Source: Prorocentrum cordatum
Lineage: Eukaryota > Sar > Dinophyceae > Prorocentrales > Prorocentraceae
Direction of reading: 5' to 3'
Assembly (NCBI GenBank): GCA_963575745.1
Contig: CAUYUJ010017629.1
Location: forward strand, 26,001-90,000
Length of the DNA stretch: 64,000 bases
Numbering within the stretch: position 1 is the stretch's first letter; every line of letters starts with the position of its first letter. The notes beneath the pieces were generated by a model. It saw only the letters and a list, made by a program, of their open reading frames with translations, was not told the DNA's origin and did not search any database. Positions 19,451-28,212 of this stretch are shown here, one piece after another. Made by a program: the position numbers and the translations under genes.

Positions 19451-19762
19451 CCGCTTGCGCTGGTGGACAGTGGATGGAATTACTTAATGGGGGGCGAAGG
19501 AGAGAGGGGATGGGGATGGAAGGGGGAGATGGCGTGGGATGGAGGGGCGTGCGCATGGAATGAGCAGAGGGCGGATTGAAAAGAAAAGGTATGGGTTTGA
19601 GGGAAGGGTGACCGAATGGAGGGCGGGGAAGGAGAGAGGGGGGGGGGGGGAGACGCAGGGGACGCCGAGCGCCGCTAACTCAATCTGTACGTAGGCATTT
19701 CTTCCCCAAGCCGAGCTTTCGCTTCGCCTTTCGTTGCGAAACCTGCCGCCAGCTTGCCCGCC

Positions 19763-20389
19763 ATGGCTGCCGAGGACGACGCCTGGGTCTACTACGAGAT
19801 CGACGCGTGCCCATGCGCTTCAGAATGCAACGAGACCAACTTCAAGAATTGGAAGCCATGGGGCAGCACTCCTGAGGAGGCCAGGCAGAAAGTGGTCGAC
19901 CACTTGATGCGCTCGGGCGTCCACGCGCAGAGCCGCGGTGACATGCCCGACGGCGTGGCGAAGGACTACTTCATCGCCCTCGTGGATGGCTGCGAGGTGC
20001 ACGAGCGCCAGTGGAAGCAGCAGAAGAAGAAGCGCAAGGCCGCCGACAGCGTCGATCTCGAGGTGCAGGTGTCGCGCCAGGAGGTGCAGAGGATGATGCG
20101 GACGGGGCTCCACAGGCCCGTTTCTCCTCCACGCAGGCGCGGCGGGTCAAGCGGAAGCGGCTCGATCGTGGCTGCGCCCCACCAGCGCACCGTGCAGGAG
20201 GTCTTCAGCGACTTCGCGGACAACGCTGCGAGGTGCGGTCGCAACGCGAGGAACGCGGCGCGCCTGAGCGAGGCTGCTGCGGGGTCGTTCAACGAGCAGG
20301 CCGAGGTGTTCGAGAACGCGGCGAACGACATCATGCTCTTCCTGACGCAGCAGCACCGCGCCTCGAGCAGCCGCCGCGGGGCGCTCTGA
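19763..20389 (+). CDS. Element gene 3: 208-residue protein with N-terminal CxCxxxC
   Basis: ATG in GCCATGG context gives MAAEDDAWVYYEIDACPCAS, with Cys at CPCASEC, then NWKPWGSTPEEARQKVVDHL, a basic KKKRKAA patch near residue 95, a Ser/Arg-rich hinge (PPRRRGGSSGSGS) and a C-terminal helix TVQEVFSDFADNAARCGRNA. The upstream in-frame ATG, three codons earlier, has a poorer context. Function unknown. Acidic start, basic patch and coiled C-terminus suggest a DNA- or protein-binding accessory factor. Confidence 0.78.
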   Translation: MAAEDDAWVYYEIDACPCASECNETNFKNWKPWGSTPEEARQKVVDHLMRSGVHAQSRGDMPDGVAKDYFIALVDGCEVHERQWKQQKKKRKAADSVDLEVQVSRQEVQRMMRTGLHRPVSPPRRRGGSSGSGSIVAAPHQRTVQEVFSDFADNAARCGRNARNAARLSEAAAGSFNEQAEVFENAANDIMLFLTQQHRASSSRRGAL

Positions 20390-20439
20390 CCTCGCACCCA
20401 GGGCGCGGGCCGCGCGCGGGGGGACAACGAGCGCGCGAT

Positions 20440-20665
20440 CTTCCCAGCGGTTGGCCCACCGCTCATTTCTCCCAGCGGTTGGCCCACCGCTAATTTCCTC
20501 CAGCGGTTGCCCCGCCGCTTTCATCCAGCGGTTGCCCTACCGCTTTCATCCAGCGGTCGGCATACCGCTTGTCTTTTCATTTCCAGCGGTTGACCCACCG
20601 CTTGCCTTTGGACGCTCAGCGGTTGACCCACCGCTTGACACTCAGCGGTTGACCCACCGCTCATT
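20440..20665 (+). repeat. Hairpin array 4 (AGCGGT...ACCGCT)
   Basis: About eight units such as AGCGGTTGGCCCACCGCT and AGCGGTTGACCCACCGCT. The arms are constant; the six central bases vary. Confidence 0.95.
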
Positions 20666-20793
20666 GAGAAGGCAACCCGTTGACATAGATTTGATTCGAG
20701 ACTTTGGTTCGAGATTTGTTGGCAGAAGTTTCAAAGCGAAAAACTTTCTCGGTAAAAGATTCCTGGCGCACGATTTGTTGGAAAACGACCGCC

Positions 20794-20935
20794 CCGAAAC
20801 TAACAGAAACTAACGGAAAATAATTGCTATTTTCCGTTAGTTTCCGCTATTTCCTGTTATTTCCCAGGAAATAACAGGAAATAACGGAAACTAACGGAAA
20901 CTAGCGGTTATTTTCCGTTAGTTTTTGTTAGTTCC
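20794..20935. repeat. Multi-arm inverted repeat of AACGGAAACTAAC
   Basis: TTTCCGTTAGTTTCCGCTAT and TTTCCTGTTATTTCC are followed by their complements around CCAGG. It can fold into a long hairpin between genes 3 and 4. Confidence 0.85.
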
Positions 20936-21044
20936 TGGCACTGGATTTTCATTGTTTTTTTGTCTCACGTTCGTCCGCCGCGGCTCGCGTCTGCTCAAGC
21001 AGGCAAGCTTTTCAGACTCGACGCCCCCGCAGCGATACTTTCAG

Positions 21045-22649
21045 ATGTCGGCTTCGAAGCAAGCTGGGCTGAGCGCCTTCTGGCCTCACGCTCCGCCTCC
21101 GCCTCCGCCTCCGCCCGAACCGAAGAAGAAGGCCAAAGCCACGGGCGCCAAGCGCGAGCCCGCCGGCGGACCCGACGCCCCGAACAAGCACGCCAAACAC
21201 GAGGCCGCCTACAGCCCCGACGCCGCCGAGCCCGCCAACAAGCACGCCAAACACGAGGCTGAGGCCGAGCTCGACGCCCCGCGCGAGCAGGCCAAGGCCG
21301 CGGCCGAAGACGAATGGCCCGAGATCGATGCCGATGACGAGGGCGAGGCCGAGGCCGCGGCCGATGCCGAGGCCGAGGCGGTGCCCAAGGCGTCGGCCCC
21401 TCCAGTCCCTCGCGATGAGACGCTCCCAGCCGAGGCGCAGCCGCCCACCGATGAGCCGCTCCCAGCCGCTCCGCCGAAGCAGCTCGAGAACCAGGGCTGG
21501 GGCGGCAAGGCGCTCGTCCCCCCAACGCAGCAGCCGTCTTGCAAGTTCTGCCGCACGTTCCTGGATCCGTTTGCCAAAGGCGTGCGCCTCCTCAGGAAGA
21601 CTCCCCCTGTGTTCTGCTGCGGAACGTGCAACAGCAAAACCACTACCCTGGCGAAGGTGTTCGGCCACTGGCCGATCGACGAGTTCAAGCAACTCACGGT
21701 CGGAGAACAGAGCACCTTCTTCCAGACGTGCGGCACTGGCCAGGACAGCATCAAGAAGGCAGTCCACGAGCAAGTCATGAAGAAGTGGGCGCACCAGAAG
21801 ACCAACAAGGTCTCTGGCGATTTCATGCCCGAGTGGTACTGGCGCAACCAGGGCATGCCAGAGGAGACGGTCAAAAGGATGAAGGACCTGGCCCCAGGGG
21901 AAGAGCACCCCATCTTCGGAGACACGTTCCAGGTCATGGTCCACGGGACTTCCGAGTCTGCGACGGAGGAGCTTGCGAGGCAGCAGATGGTCTCAGCGGC
22001 CACTCGGAAGGCGAAGGGCACCGCCGCAGCGAGCAGCGCCGCCGCGGGCAGCGGCAGCGCTACCGAGGCCGCCGCCGCCGAGGGGCCTAGGGCCGCGCTT
22101 GCGCCAGCACCGACGTCCTCTTCTTCGACTTCCGACTCGGAGTCCAGCTCCAGCGAGAGCAAGAAAAAGAAGAACAAGAAGAACAAGAAGAAGAAGGACA
22201 AACCAAAGAAGAAGGAGCAGCGCCAGAAGGAGAAGAAGAAGACCAGGGAGGTTGACAAGAGAGCGACGGAGAAGGCAGAGAAAGACAAGCTTCGAAAGCA
22301 GAGGGCTGCCCAGGCCGCCGCCGAAAAGGAGGAGAAGAGGGCGAAGCGCCAGACGCAGAGCGATGCCGCGAAGGCGCTCGCGAAGGTCTCTCCCCTCGCG
22401 TCCTCGCTCGAGACGGCACTCAACCACAGCATGATCACGGATGTTCCGAAATTCGTGGCCAAGACAGCGAAGGAGGCGCTGGCCACCCTCAAGAAGTACG
22501 CCCAGGAGGCCGAAGAGGCCATCAAGACGCACGATCCGCAGCCGCTGTCGTTCAAGCTCGAGGAGGTCATCAGCGACGCGAGGGCCGCGCAGGACTCCCA
22601 CGACAAGCTCGCCGACGTCCTGAAGAGCGTGGAGCAGGCCGCGAAGTGA
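21045..22649 (+). CDS. Element gene 4: C4-zinc / coiled-coil protein
   Basis: 534 residues from MSASKQAGLSAFWPHAPPPP. Residues 25-80 are Pro/Lys-rich with repeated NKHAKHEA; 85-115 are acidic. A C4 zinc-binding candidate is at 166-195 (CKFC ... CCGTC) followed by KVFGHWPIDEFKQLTVGEQS and FMPEWYWRNQGMPEETVKRM, which looks like one folded domain to about residue 345. Then an alanine linker, a Ser-rich stretch and a KKKNKKNKKKKDKPKKKEQ region, and a long charged helix to the end (EVISDARAAQDSHDKLADVL). Probably nuclear. The ATG follows CTTTCAG; an upstream in-frame ATG at 20925 would add 40 residues. Function unknown; its place next to the transposase suggests a partner protein. Confidence 0.82.
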   Translation: MSASKQAGLSAFWPHAPPPPPPPPEPKKKAKATGAKREPAGGPDAPNKHAKHEAAYSPDAAEPANKHAKHEAEAELDAPREQAKAAAEDEWPEIDADDEGEAEAAADAEAEAVPKASAPPVPRDETLPAEAQPPTDEPLPAAPPKQLENQGWGGKALVPPTQQPSCKFCRTFLDPFAKGVRLLRKTPPVFCCGTCNSKTTTLAKVFGHWPIDEFKQLTVGEQSTFFQTCGTGQDSIKKAVHEQVMKKWAHQKTNKVSGDFMPEWYWRNQGMPEETVKRMKDLAPGEEHPIFGDTFQVMVHGTSESATEELARQQMVSAATRKAKGTAAASSAAAGSGSATEAAAAEGPRAALAPAPTSSSSTSDSESSSSESKKKKNKKNKKKKDKPKKKEQRQKEKKKTREVDKRATEKAEKDKLRKQRAAQAAAEKEEKRAKRQTQSDAAKALAKVSPLASSLETALNHSMITDVPKFVAKTAKEALATLKKYAQEAEEAIKTHDPQPLSFKLEEVISDARAAQDSHDKLADVLKSVEQAAK

Positions 22650-22756
22650 GGGGCGCCTTCAGGGCGCCATGGCCAGGCTCGGGGCTCGTGCGCTTAGGCG
22701 CGCGGCTCTGCGACCCGCCGCGTCGAGTCTGGTTCAAACTTCGCGCCCCTCTTGTT

Positions 22757-22965
22757 GCCGAGCGGTAAGCCAACCGCTACTCCCCAGCGGTAGAACCACC
22801 GCTCCCTTTCCCACCCCCTGCCCCCACTCTCCCCATTCCCAGCGGTAGACCCACCGCTCCTGTCCCTCCAATTCCCAGCGGTAGACCCACCGCTTTCGTT
22901 TCAGCTCCAGCGGTAAACCCACCGCTCGCTTCAGACACCTCACAGCGGTAAACCCACCGCTCGCT
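22757..22965 (+). repeat. Hairpin array 5 (AGCGGT...ACCGCT)
   Basis: Six units, mainly AGCGGTAGACCCACCGCT and AGCGGTAAACCCACCGCT. Confidence 0.95.
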
Positions 22966-23012
22966 TCAGAAACCTTTTGGTCCCAGTCGGACTCCGTGCG
23001 AGCTCCCATCGG

Positions 23013-23066
23013 GGTCCCTGATTCGAAAATGGCCTCTTGCAAGAGGCCATTTTCGAATCAGGGACC
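23013..23066. repeat. 54-bp perfect palindrome
   Basis: Two 27-bp arms with no spacer, starting GGTCCCTGATTCGAAAATGG and centred on TTGCAA. It lies between array 5 and the transposase gene. Confidence 0.97.
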
Positions 23067-23300
23067 TCGCATTCAACTAAAAAGTTATATGATTGTTTCG
23101 GCGCCGATGCGAACCGATTCAAGCTACACTTTGAATTACATGATATATACTTTGTTATTCAATGTACACTTTGATTTTTAAGATGCACTTTGAGATTTAA
23201 AATGCATTTTGGATTTCAAACTGCCAGTTGATTTCCGACTTACTTTTGGTTTTCAAGGTACTCTTTGCTTTGCAAGCAACACATGCATTGTCAATATACA
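23067..23300 (+). other. AT-rich leader with CACTTTGA words
   Basis: Contains several imperfect copies of ACTTTGA/ACTTTGNTTT. The transposase frame is open through part of it, but composition and the later ATG suggest it is upstream of the coding start. Confidence 0.5.
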
Positions 23301-23479
23301 TTTTCAGAAATCTTGTCATACCATCCCTTTGCCACTGCTGCCGTATCCCCTCCCTCGTCCCCGCGCTGCCGATGCGTTCCCGATTCGCTTGCCGCGCCCC
23401 CGCGACGCGACGCGCCCGCAGCCATTCGTGGCTGAAGGGGCCCGCGACGCGACGCGCCCGCGCCCGCAGGGAGCCGCCG

Positions 23480-25489
23480 ATGGCAGAATCGAAGCCTGCA
23501 AAAATCAGGAGGCTCTTTGCTGGCACAGGATTGTCGAGGAACCATACGCAACTCTCGGAGCTACTGCAGAGATTGCGAACCGCTGACGAAGCTGACAGGG
23601 AGGCTGCTCTTGCCTGCAATCGCGGCCACCTGCAGCGGGCCCTCGACGATTTGTGGAAACAAACATGCCAGCTGGAGCATTTCGAATGCACGGCACACAC
23701 ACGGGGCATGGAACTCGGCGCCACGCTCTCGTTGCCTAAAGTTCTGCAGCTCGCAGCCCGCACTGCGCCAGGGTACGCCTCCCTCCTGAACGAGTTGTGG
23801 CGACAACGCCCTTGCACTGCCGAGTCGCCATGCCACCTCGTGTGTTACGCAGATGAATTCGTACCAGGTAATGTCCTCAGGCAGGACAACCGAAGAAAGT
23901 GTTTCGGCATGTTCGTGACGATCAGAGAGTTCGGCCCCCACATCACCAAGCATGTTGAAGCCTGGTTGCCAGTCATTTGCATCCGATCCACTGTGGCGAA
24001 ACAGATCGAAGGGGGCGCCTCGAATGTAGTCAGAACTTTTTTGCGACGAATGTTCATCGAAGATGAAATTTCTACAAAGGGCGTGTTGGTACAGCTGGAC
24101 GCGGCCGCCTCTGGAACAGCAGCTATGTATTTCAAACTCGGCAACCTGGTCCTCGACGGCGACGCCGCCAGGATTGTATTTTCGCAGCTTGGGGCCAATG
24201 CCAATCTGCCATGCATGAATTGCCTCAACGTACTGCAGCTACGCGGCGATGCTGTTCGAATGCCACGGGGGTTCGTTGGTCTCCGCTGCTCATACCCATC
24301 TTTGTTTTCGCGCGCCACAGACGGCGACATCTGGCAGAAGGCTGACGAGGTTCTTGCGTTGGCACCGAGACATCTGCAGGCTGGGCAAACAGCTAGAGGA
24401 ATTAAGCGCGTCCCTTTGGGTGTGATTTTCGATCACGAGCTCAGGCCGCGCTGCCCGCCGATACGGACATCCACCCACGACGCCATGCACATCTTGAACG
24501 GCATGGCATGCTTAGAGATGTCTTTGATTTTGGTAGCAATGTTTCGGCACAGCTGGCTTTCATGGGGCGGCGTACGCACGTGGATGGAATCGAATTGGAA
24601 ATTGTGCGGCGCTTTCTCAGGGGCGTCTGCGGAACTCAAGGCGGCATGGAACGACGCTCGGCAGAAAGCTTTCCAGGAGAACAAAGAGTTTAAAGCTGGG
24701 GCGTCCGAGCTGATCATGATTATTCCGCTCTTCAATTATGTTTTGCATTGCGTGGTGAAGCCCTGTGGTATTCTGGACAAAGAGATTCGTAGTTGCAATT
24801 CTCTTGCGCTGATTTGTGGGTTTCTCAAGCAAGGTAAATTTGGCAGGGACGTCAGCTCCACTGCGAGTGGCCTCGACGCGATGTTCGCCGAGCACGCCGA
24901 AGCTTTCAATGACGCTTATCCTAAAGGTGACGTTATCCCTAAAGCTCATTGGGGCTTTCACCTTGCGCACCAGTTACGCCGAGATGGGTACAGCATCGAT
25001 TGTTTCGTGGGCGAACGCCAGAATTGTATCATGAAGAATTGCGCCCAGTCTGTTAAGAATACGAGATCGTTGGAAAAATCAATTCTGAGTCGCGTGCTGG
25101 CCGATCGCCTTGGAGCCCTGGCCGATGCTGATTTTTTTCTGGACCGATTGCACAAGCCAGAGAGCTCGCCGACGTTGGCCAGAGCGGCGGGCGTTTCGTC
25201 TGCCTCCATGAGCGGTTCTATGAAATTTCGCGGGACAACCCTCGCGGCTGGAGACGCTGTCTGGTGCGACGGCGTTGTATGCATCGTGGCTGGCTGCGCC
25301 TTTCTGGACACCGCGCCCGTCATTGTCGTCGACGAGATGGTATTTGTGGAGCAGGTGTCGCCAGCCGCTTCTCGCTGGAGGAGCGCGCCAGGAGGTTTTT
25401 ATTCTCTGGTGTTATTGGCCGACTGCGACGTGGTCTTGTCAGCAGGCTTTTCTTGGGATGGAGATGGCGTGGTCGTTCTTGCCTGGTGA
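23480..25489 (+). CDS. Element gene 5: DDE-like transposase candidate
   Basis: 669 residues from MAESKPAKIRRLFAGTGLSR. Candidate catalytic positions: Asp125 in VCYADEFVPGN, Asp226/228 in LVLDGDAAR followed 17-19 residues later by CMNC (245-248), a THDAMH block at 332-337, KAHWGFHL at 488-495 and Glu512 in VGERQN. A D...D...CxxC...H...E order is what CMC-type (CACTA/Mirage/Chapaev) transposases show, so a distant relationship is inferred, not demonstrated. The frame extends upstream to 23228, but that part is AT-rich or a GCGACGCGACGCGCCC repeat. It is the only enzyme-like gene of the element and presumably cuts at its inverted repeats. Confidence 0.8.
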   Translation: MAESKPAKIRRLFAGTGLSRNHTQLSELLQRLRTADEADREAALACNRGHLQRALDDLWKQTCQLEHFECTAHTRGMELGATLSLPKVLQLAARTAPGYASLLNELWRQRPCTAESPCHLVCYADEFVPGNVLRQDNRRKCFGMFVTIREFGPHITKHVEAWLPVICIRSTVAKQIEGGASNVVRTFLRRMFIEDEISTKGVLVQLDAAASGTAAMYFKLGNLVLDGDAARIVFSQLGANANLPCMNCLNVLQLRGDAVRMPRGFVGLRCSYPSLFSRATDGDIWQKADEVLALAPRHLQAGQTARGIKRVPLGVIFDHELRPRCPPIRTSTHDAMHILNGMACLEMSLILVAMFRHSWLSWGGVRTWMESNWKLCGAFSGASAELKAAWNDARQKAFQENKEFKAGASELIMIIPLFNYVLHCVVKPCGILDKEIRSCNSLALICGFLKQGKFGRDVSSTASGLDAMFAEHAEAFNDAYPKGDVIPKAHWGFHLAHQLRRDGYSIDCFVGERQNCIMKNCAQSVKNTRSLEKSILSRVLADRLGALADADFFLDRLHKPESSPTLARAAGVSSASMSGSMKFRGTTLAAGDAVWCDGVVCIVAGCAFLDTAPVIVVDEMVFVEQVSPAASRWRSAPGGFYSLVLLADCDVVLSAGFSWDGDGVVVLAW

Positions 25490-25550
25490 TGTGGTGCAAA
25501 AAACATCCTTGCGCTGGAAAAAGAACATCATCATTGTCCTTTCTCCTCCC

Positions 25551-25652
25551 TCAGCGGTGGGGCTACCGCTTGCCAGCGGTTGTCTACCCCTACTTGCTTG
25601 CATAGCGGTTGGTCTACCGCTCCTCGCATAGCGGTTGGTCTACCGCTCCTCC
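25551..25652 (+). repeat. Hairpin array 6 (AGCGGT...ACCGCT)
   Basis: About four units after the transposase stop, e.g. AGCGGTGGGGCTACCGCT and AGCGGTTGGTCTACCGCT. Confidence 0.93.
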
Positions 25653-25734
25653 CGCCCGTCCTCTTTCTCCCGCCCCCCCCCTCTTCCCCTCTCCCTCCTC
25701 CGCCCCTCTCTCTCCAGCCCCCCCCCTCCCTTCC

Positions 25735-25911
25735 GAAATAGTGAAAAATAGCGGCGCTATTTGCTTTATTTTAACATGAATAAGCACACTATTTGATGTT
25801 ATTACTTCTTAATAAAATACTAAATATAATGCTAAATAAAGCTAAATTAGAGATCAAATAAACATGCTATTAGTAGTGCATAACCATTATAACATACATA
25901 ACTTCAGCAAT
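25735..25911 (+). other. AT-rich right subterminal region
   Basis: Words AAATAG, CTAAAT and AATAAA dominate; no gene. Mirrors the left end in composition. Confidence 0.7.
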
Positions 25912-25929
25912 GGGGGGCGATCATTGCAG
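25912..25929 (-). repeat. Right terminal inverted repeat (18 bp)
   Basis: GGGGGGCGATCATTGCAG, exact complement of 15685-15702. Confidence 0.95.
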
Positions 25930-26091
25930 TGGCTGACCCGGGTCAGCGAGCCGCTCGTGGCCGCGAGGCGGCCGCGCCTATTGGCTGACCCGGGTTTGCG
26001 AAGATCTGCGCTGCAGTTTTTTTTCCTGCATTGCAGTTTTTGGTTTCCCGCTGACCCGGGTCTGGATTGACCCGGGTCAGAAGATCCCCGA
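25930..26091 (+). mobile_element. Family-B repeat, right part
   Basis: Begins TGGCTGACCCGGGTCAGCGA and follows 13991-14155 closely to AGATCCCCGA. Confidence 0.93.
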
Positions 26092-28059
26092 CGTGTGCCC
26101 TCTAGGGCGATCTCCACAAGAAGTCTTAGATCGGGCGTGTCCCTCTACAGAAGGTATATTCGAACAGATCGTCTGGGACTATTTTTTTTGTATGTTTGAG
26201 AACGTGTTGGAGCATGTTGGACTATTTCTCACTTTACGTCCAAAACCCGCCCGCTGGAGGACTAGTCCAGGACGTCCCGATCGAAGAAACTGCAGAAGCA
26301 CAAGCCACTTTCGGAGCTTCGCGCAGGCCACCGACTGTTTATGTGCATGTCGTCTGTTGTGCGCAACCAGCCACGGCTCGATCCACCTCTCCGGACATCA
26401 GACCTGTCGATGTTTCGCAATGTGGCTCCCCAGAGGTCTGGGCGCCTGCCCGGAGACCGGTCTTTGACACCGGGTCCTCTCTGACGGCACCAGGGGCCTG
26501 GCAATGGCCCGCGAGGGGGGGAAAGTTGGCAAAGCCAGTCCGTGGTGTGTTTCTTCACGACGCGAGACGGTCTGGGTCCACTGCGCATTCATTCCTTCTT
26601 CCACCCCGCCCGCACGAGGGCGGGTCCATAAAGGGAGCGAGGGAAACGCAGGCGCCAGTGCACAGCTCAGAGAAGCAAGAGGAAGGAGGTGGAGGAAGCA
26701 CCAGATACTGCACGCAGGAAGCGAGCGGCGCACCTGCTCACGTGCAGAAGTCCAGGAAGTATTCAGTCAAGTCTGCTAGGAAGTATTCAGCCAAGTCTGC
26801 TCACGCGACACCTTCCCGCGCAGCTTCATGCCAGGAGATATGTAAAAATCACCAGCGGAGTTCCAGATCCTTCTGTCTGCCGCATGTTTCAGGCCTGGGC
26901 CGATCTACGAGGGTCCCACGGGCCCGAGGTAGGGCGACATCGCGGGGTGGAAAATCGCGACGCCAGGTCCGCGCCCCGGAGGCACACCGCAGACGCCCGC
27001 GCCGCCCGCGGCCGCGCCCAAGCCCGGGGGCAGGGCCGACGGCCTGCGAGGGGCTCGACGCTTACCAGTCTGGAACATATCCCTATGCCCATGTCTGGTA
27101 TCACCTTACCTCGGTGCCGATCGTAAGGATTCATTCAGCTTGTGAGGGCTCATCCCCAAGACTGTCATCGCGTTTCGCTTGCCGATCGTAGGAACAGGGA
27201 GAAGTTCGAGTCCAGTTGAGCGTGCGCACCAGATCGTCCTGGTCGGCCAAGGGGCTCGGTGCCCTGAGATCCTGGCGTCTGAGTTTTTCCGAGCATGACG
27301 TTTTCGTCAGGTTCCGGGCCGTCGGGCCTTTAGGGATCGTTAGAAAAATGCGGCAGAAAGGTGGTGTGTAGGGCGCCAGTCTTGATGCTTCACAATGTTT
27401 CAACTTTTTCGCGCCGCCGAATTTCAGGGTGTATCGACGCCCCAGCTCCCCAACCTGTGGGATGCTGGAGGGTCTACCTGCACACTGAGGTCCTTAGCCG
27501 GATTCGCTGGCCGTTCGACGTCGAGTGTGCACCGAGCCCATTCGAGGCCCTCCCAGACCCTGTCTGCCGCGCGCGGTTGGCGTCGGCCCCGCTGCCGTTG
27601 AGCGCCCGCCTCGAGACACTGGCCCCTCCGGCGCCGGAAGGCGCCAGACTGTCCACATTCCACATCTTTCGACCTGCAGGCGGCTGATTGAGTGATTTTC
27701 GCGAGTTGCGAAAAACGATACGAACATCAACTGTTGAAGCTCCGCGCGGATTTCTCGGATCGACGATGGCCCCCCTGGCGGCGCCTCTGGCGCTGCCCCT
27801 GGCGCCCTGACGCGCTCCGCGCGCCAGGGAGGGGGGTCCAGCTCCGATCCAAGAAATCCGCGCGGAGCTCCGAAAGTGTTTTCATATCCTCTATATATCG
27901 GTGAGCTGATTCGCCAAGGCCCTGCTGGACGCTCCCATCCGTCGCGGGGCGTCCCGTCCAGGTCCAGGGGAGAAGGAGTAGGGGGGGGCCTTCCCCGGAG
28001 GGGAAGGAGGGGTGGTGGTGGGACTCCCCTCTTGCCATCCCCCCCTGCGCTACCCGCAG
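26092..28059. other. About 2 kb without a supported gene
   Basis: Holds the left half of a GTCGGGCGTGTCC element near 26129, unique GC-rich sequence, and a hairpin MITE at 27718-27880. Open frames are short and lack domains. Confidence 0.55.
27718..27880 (+). mobile_element. MITE, CTCCGCGCGGATTTC family
   Basis: Inverted ends GAAGCTCCGCGCGGATTTCT and GAAATCCGCGCGGAGCTCC around a TGGCGCC-rich core. Relatives at 28258, 38050, 39362 and 57075. Confidence 0.88.
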
Positions 28060-28212
28060 GCGCCGCCGACGCCTGCACCACCCGCTGCTGCGCCCACCCC
28101 AGGGGCGGCGCCGACGCCCGCGCCGCCCGCCGCCGCGCCCACCCCAGGGGCATCGACCACGCCTGCAGCACCAGCGCCCAATACCACTCCAGAAGCGCCA
28201 CCGGCACCCGAG
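28060..28212 (+). CDS. Pro-rich linker exon
   Basis: Acceptor CCGCAG|GCG; reads APPTPAPPAAAPTPGAAPTP and NTTPEAPPAPE; ends GAG|GCGGGG (GC donor). It joins the next exon in phase 0 across an AG|GC repeat. Confidence 0.55.

Larger units (their letters stand above)
15685..25929 (+). mobile_element. 10.2-kb five-gene TIR element with private hairpin arrays
   Basis: Bounded by a perfect 18-bp inverted repeat, CTGCAATGATCGCCCCCC at the left and its complement at 25912-25929. Comparing the flanks (ending CTCTG, restarting TGGCTG) with the intact sister repeat (CTCTGGCTG) gives a 2-bp TG duplication. Both ends are AT-rich for 180-290 bp. Five plus-strand genes lie inside, ending with a DDE-like transposase candidate. 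Six clusters of the motif AGCGGT-N6-ACCGCT fill the spaces around the genes. All reading frames look intact, so the copy may be recent. Two-base target duplications are known from the CACTA/Mirage branch of cut-and-paste transposons, but these termini do not begin CACTA. I do not recognise the family. Confidence 0.93.

Noticed and set aside
20925-21044. Upstream ATG for element gene 4
   Set aside because: The 40 extra residues are hydrophobic/Arg-rich leader-like sequence next to the inverted repeat; the ATG after CTTTCAG fits better, though it is not proven.
21209-22606. 465-codon minus-strand frame opposite element gene 4
   Set aside because: Mirror of a GC-rich coding strand; composition is Ser/Leu/Cys low complexity and the plus strand has the C4 motif and a proper start.
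23228-23479. Extended N-terminus of the transposase candidate
   Set aside because: AT-rich start and a duplicated GCGACGCGACGCGCCC stretch look non-coding; MAESKPAKIRR has a better start context.
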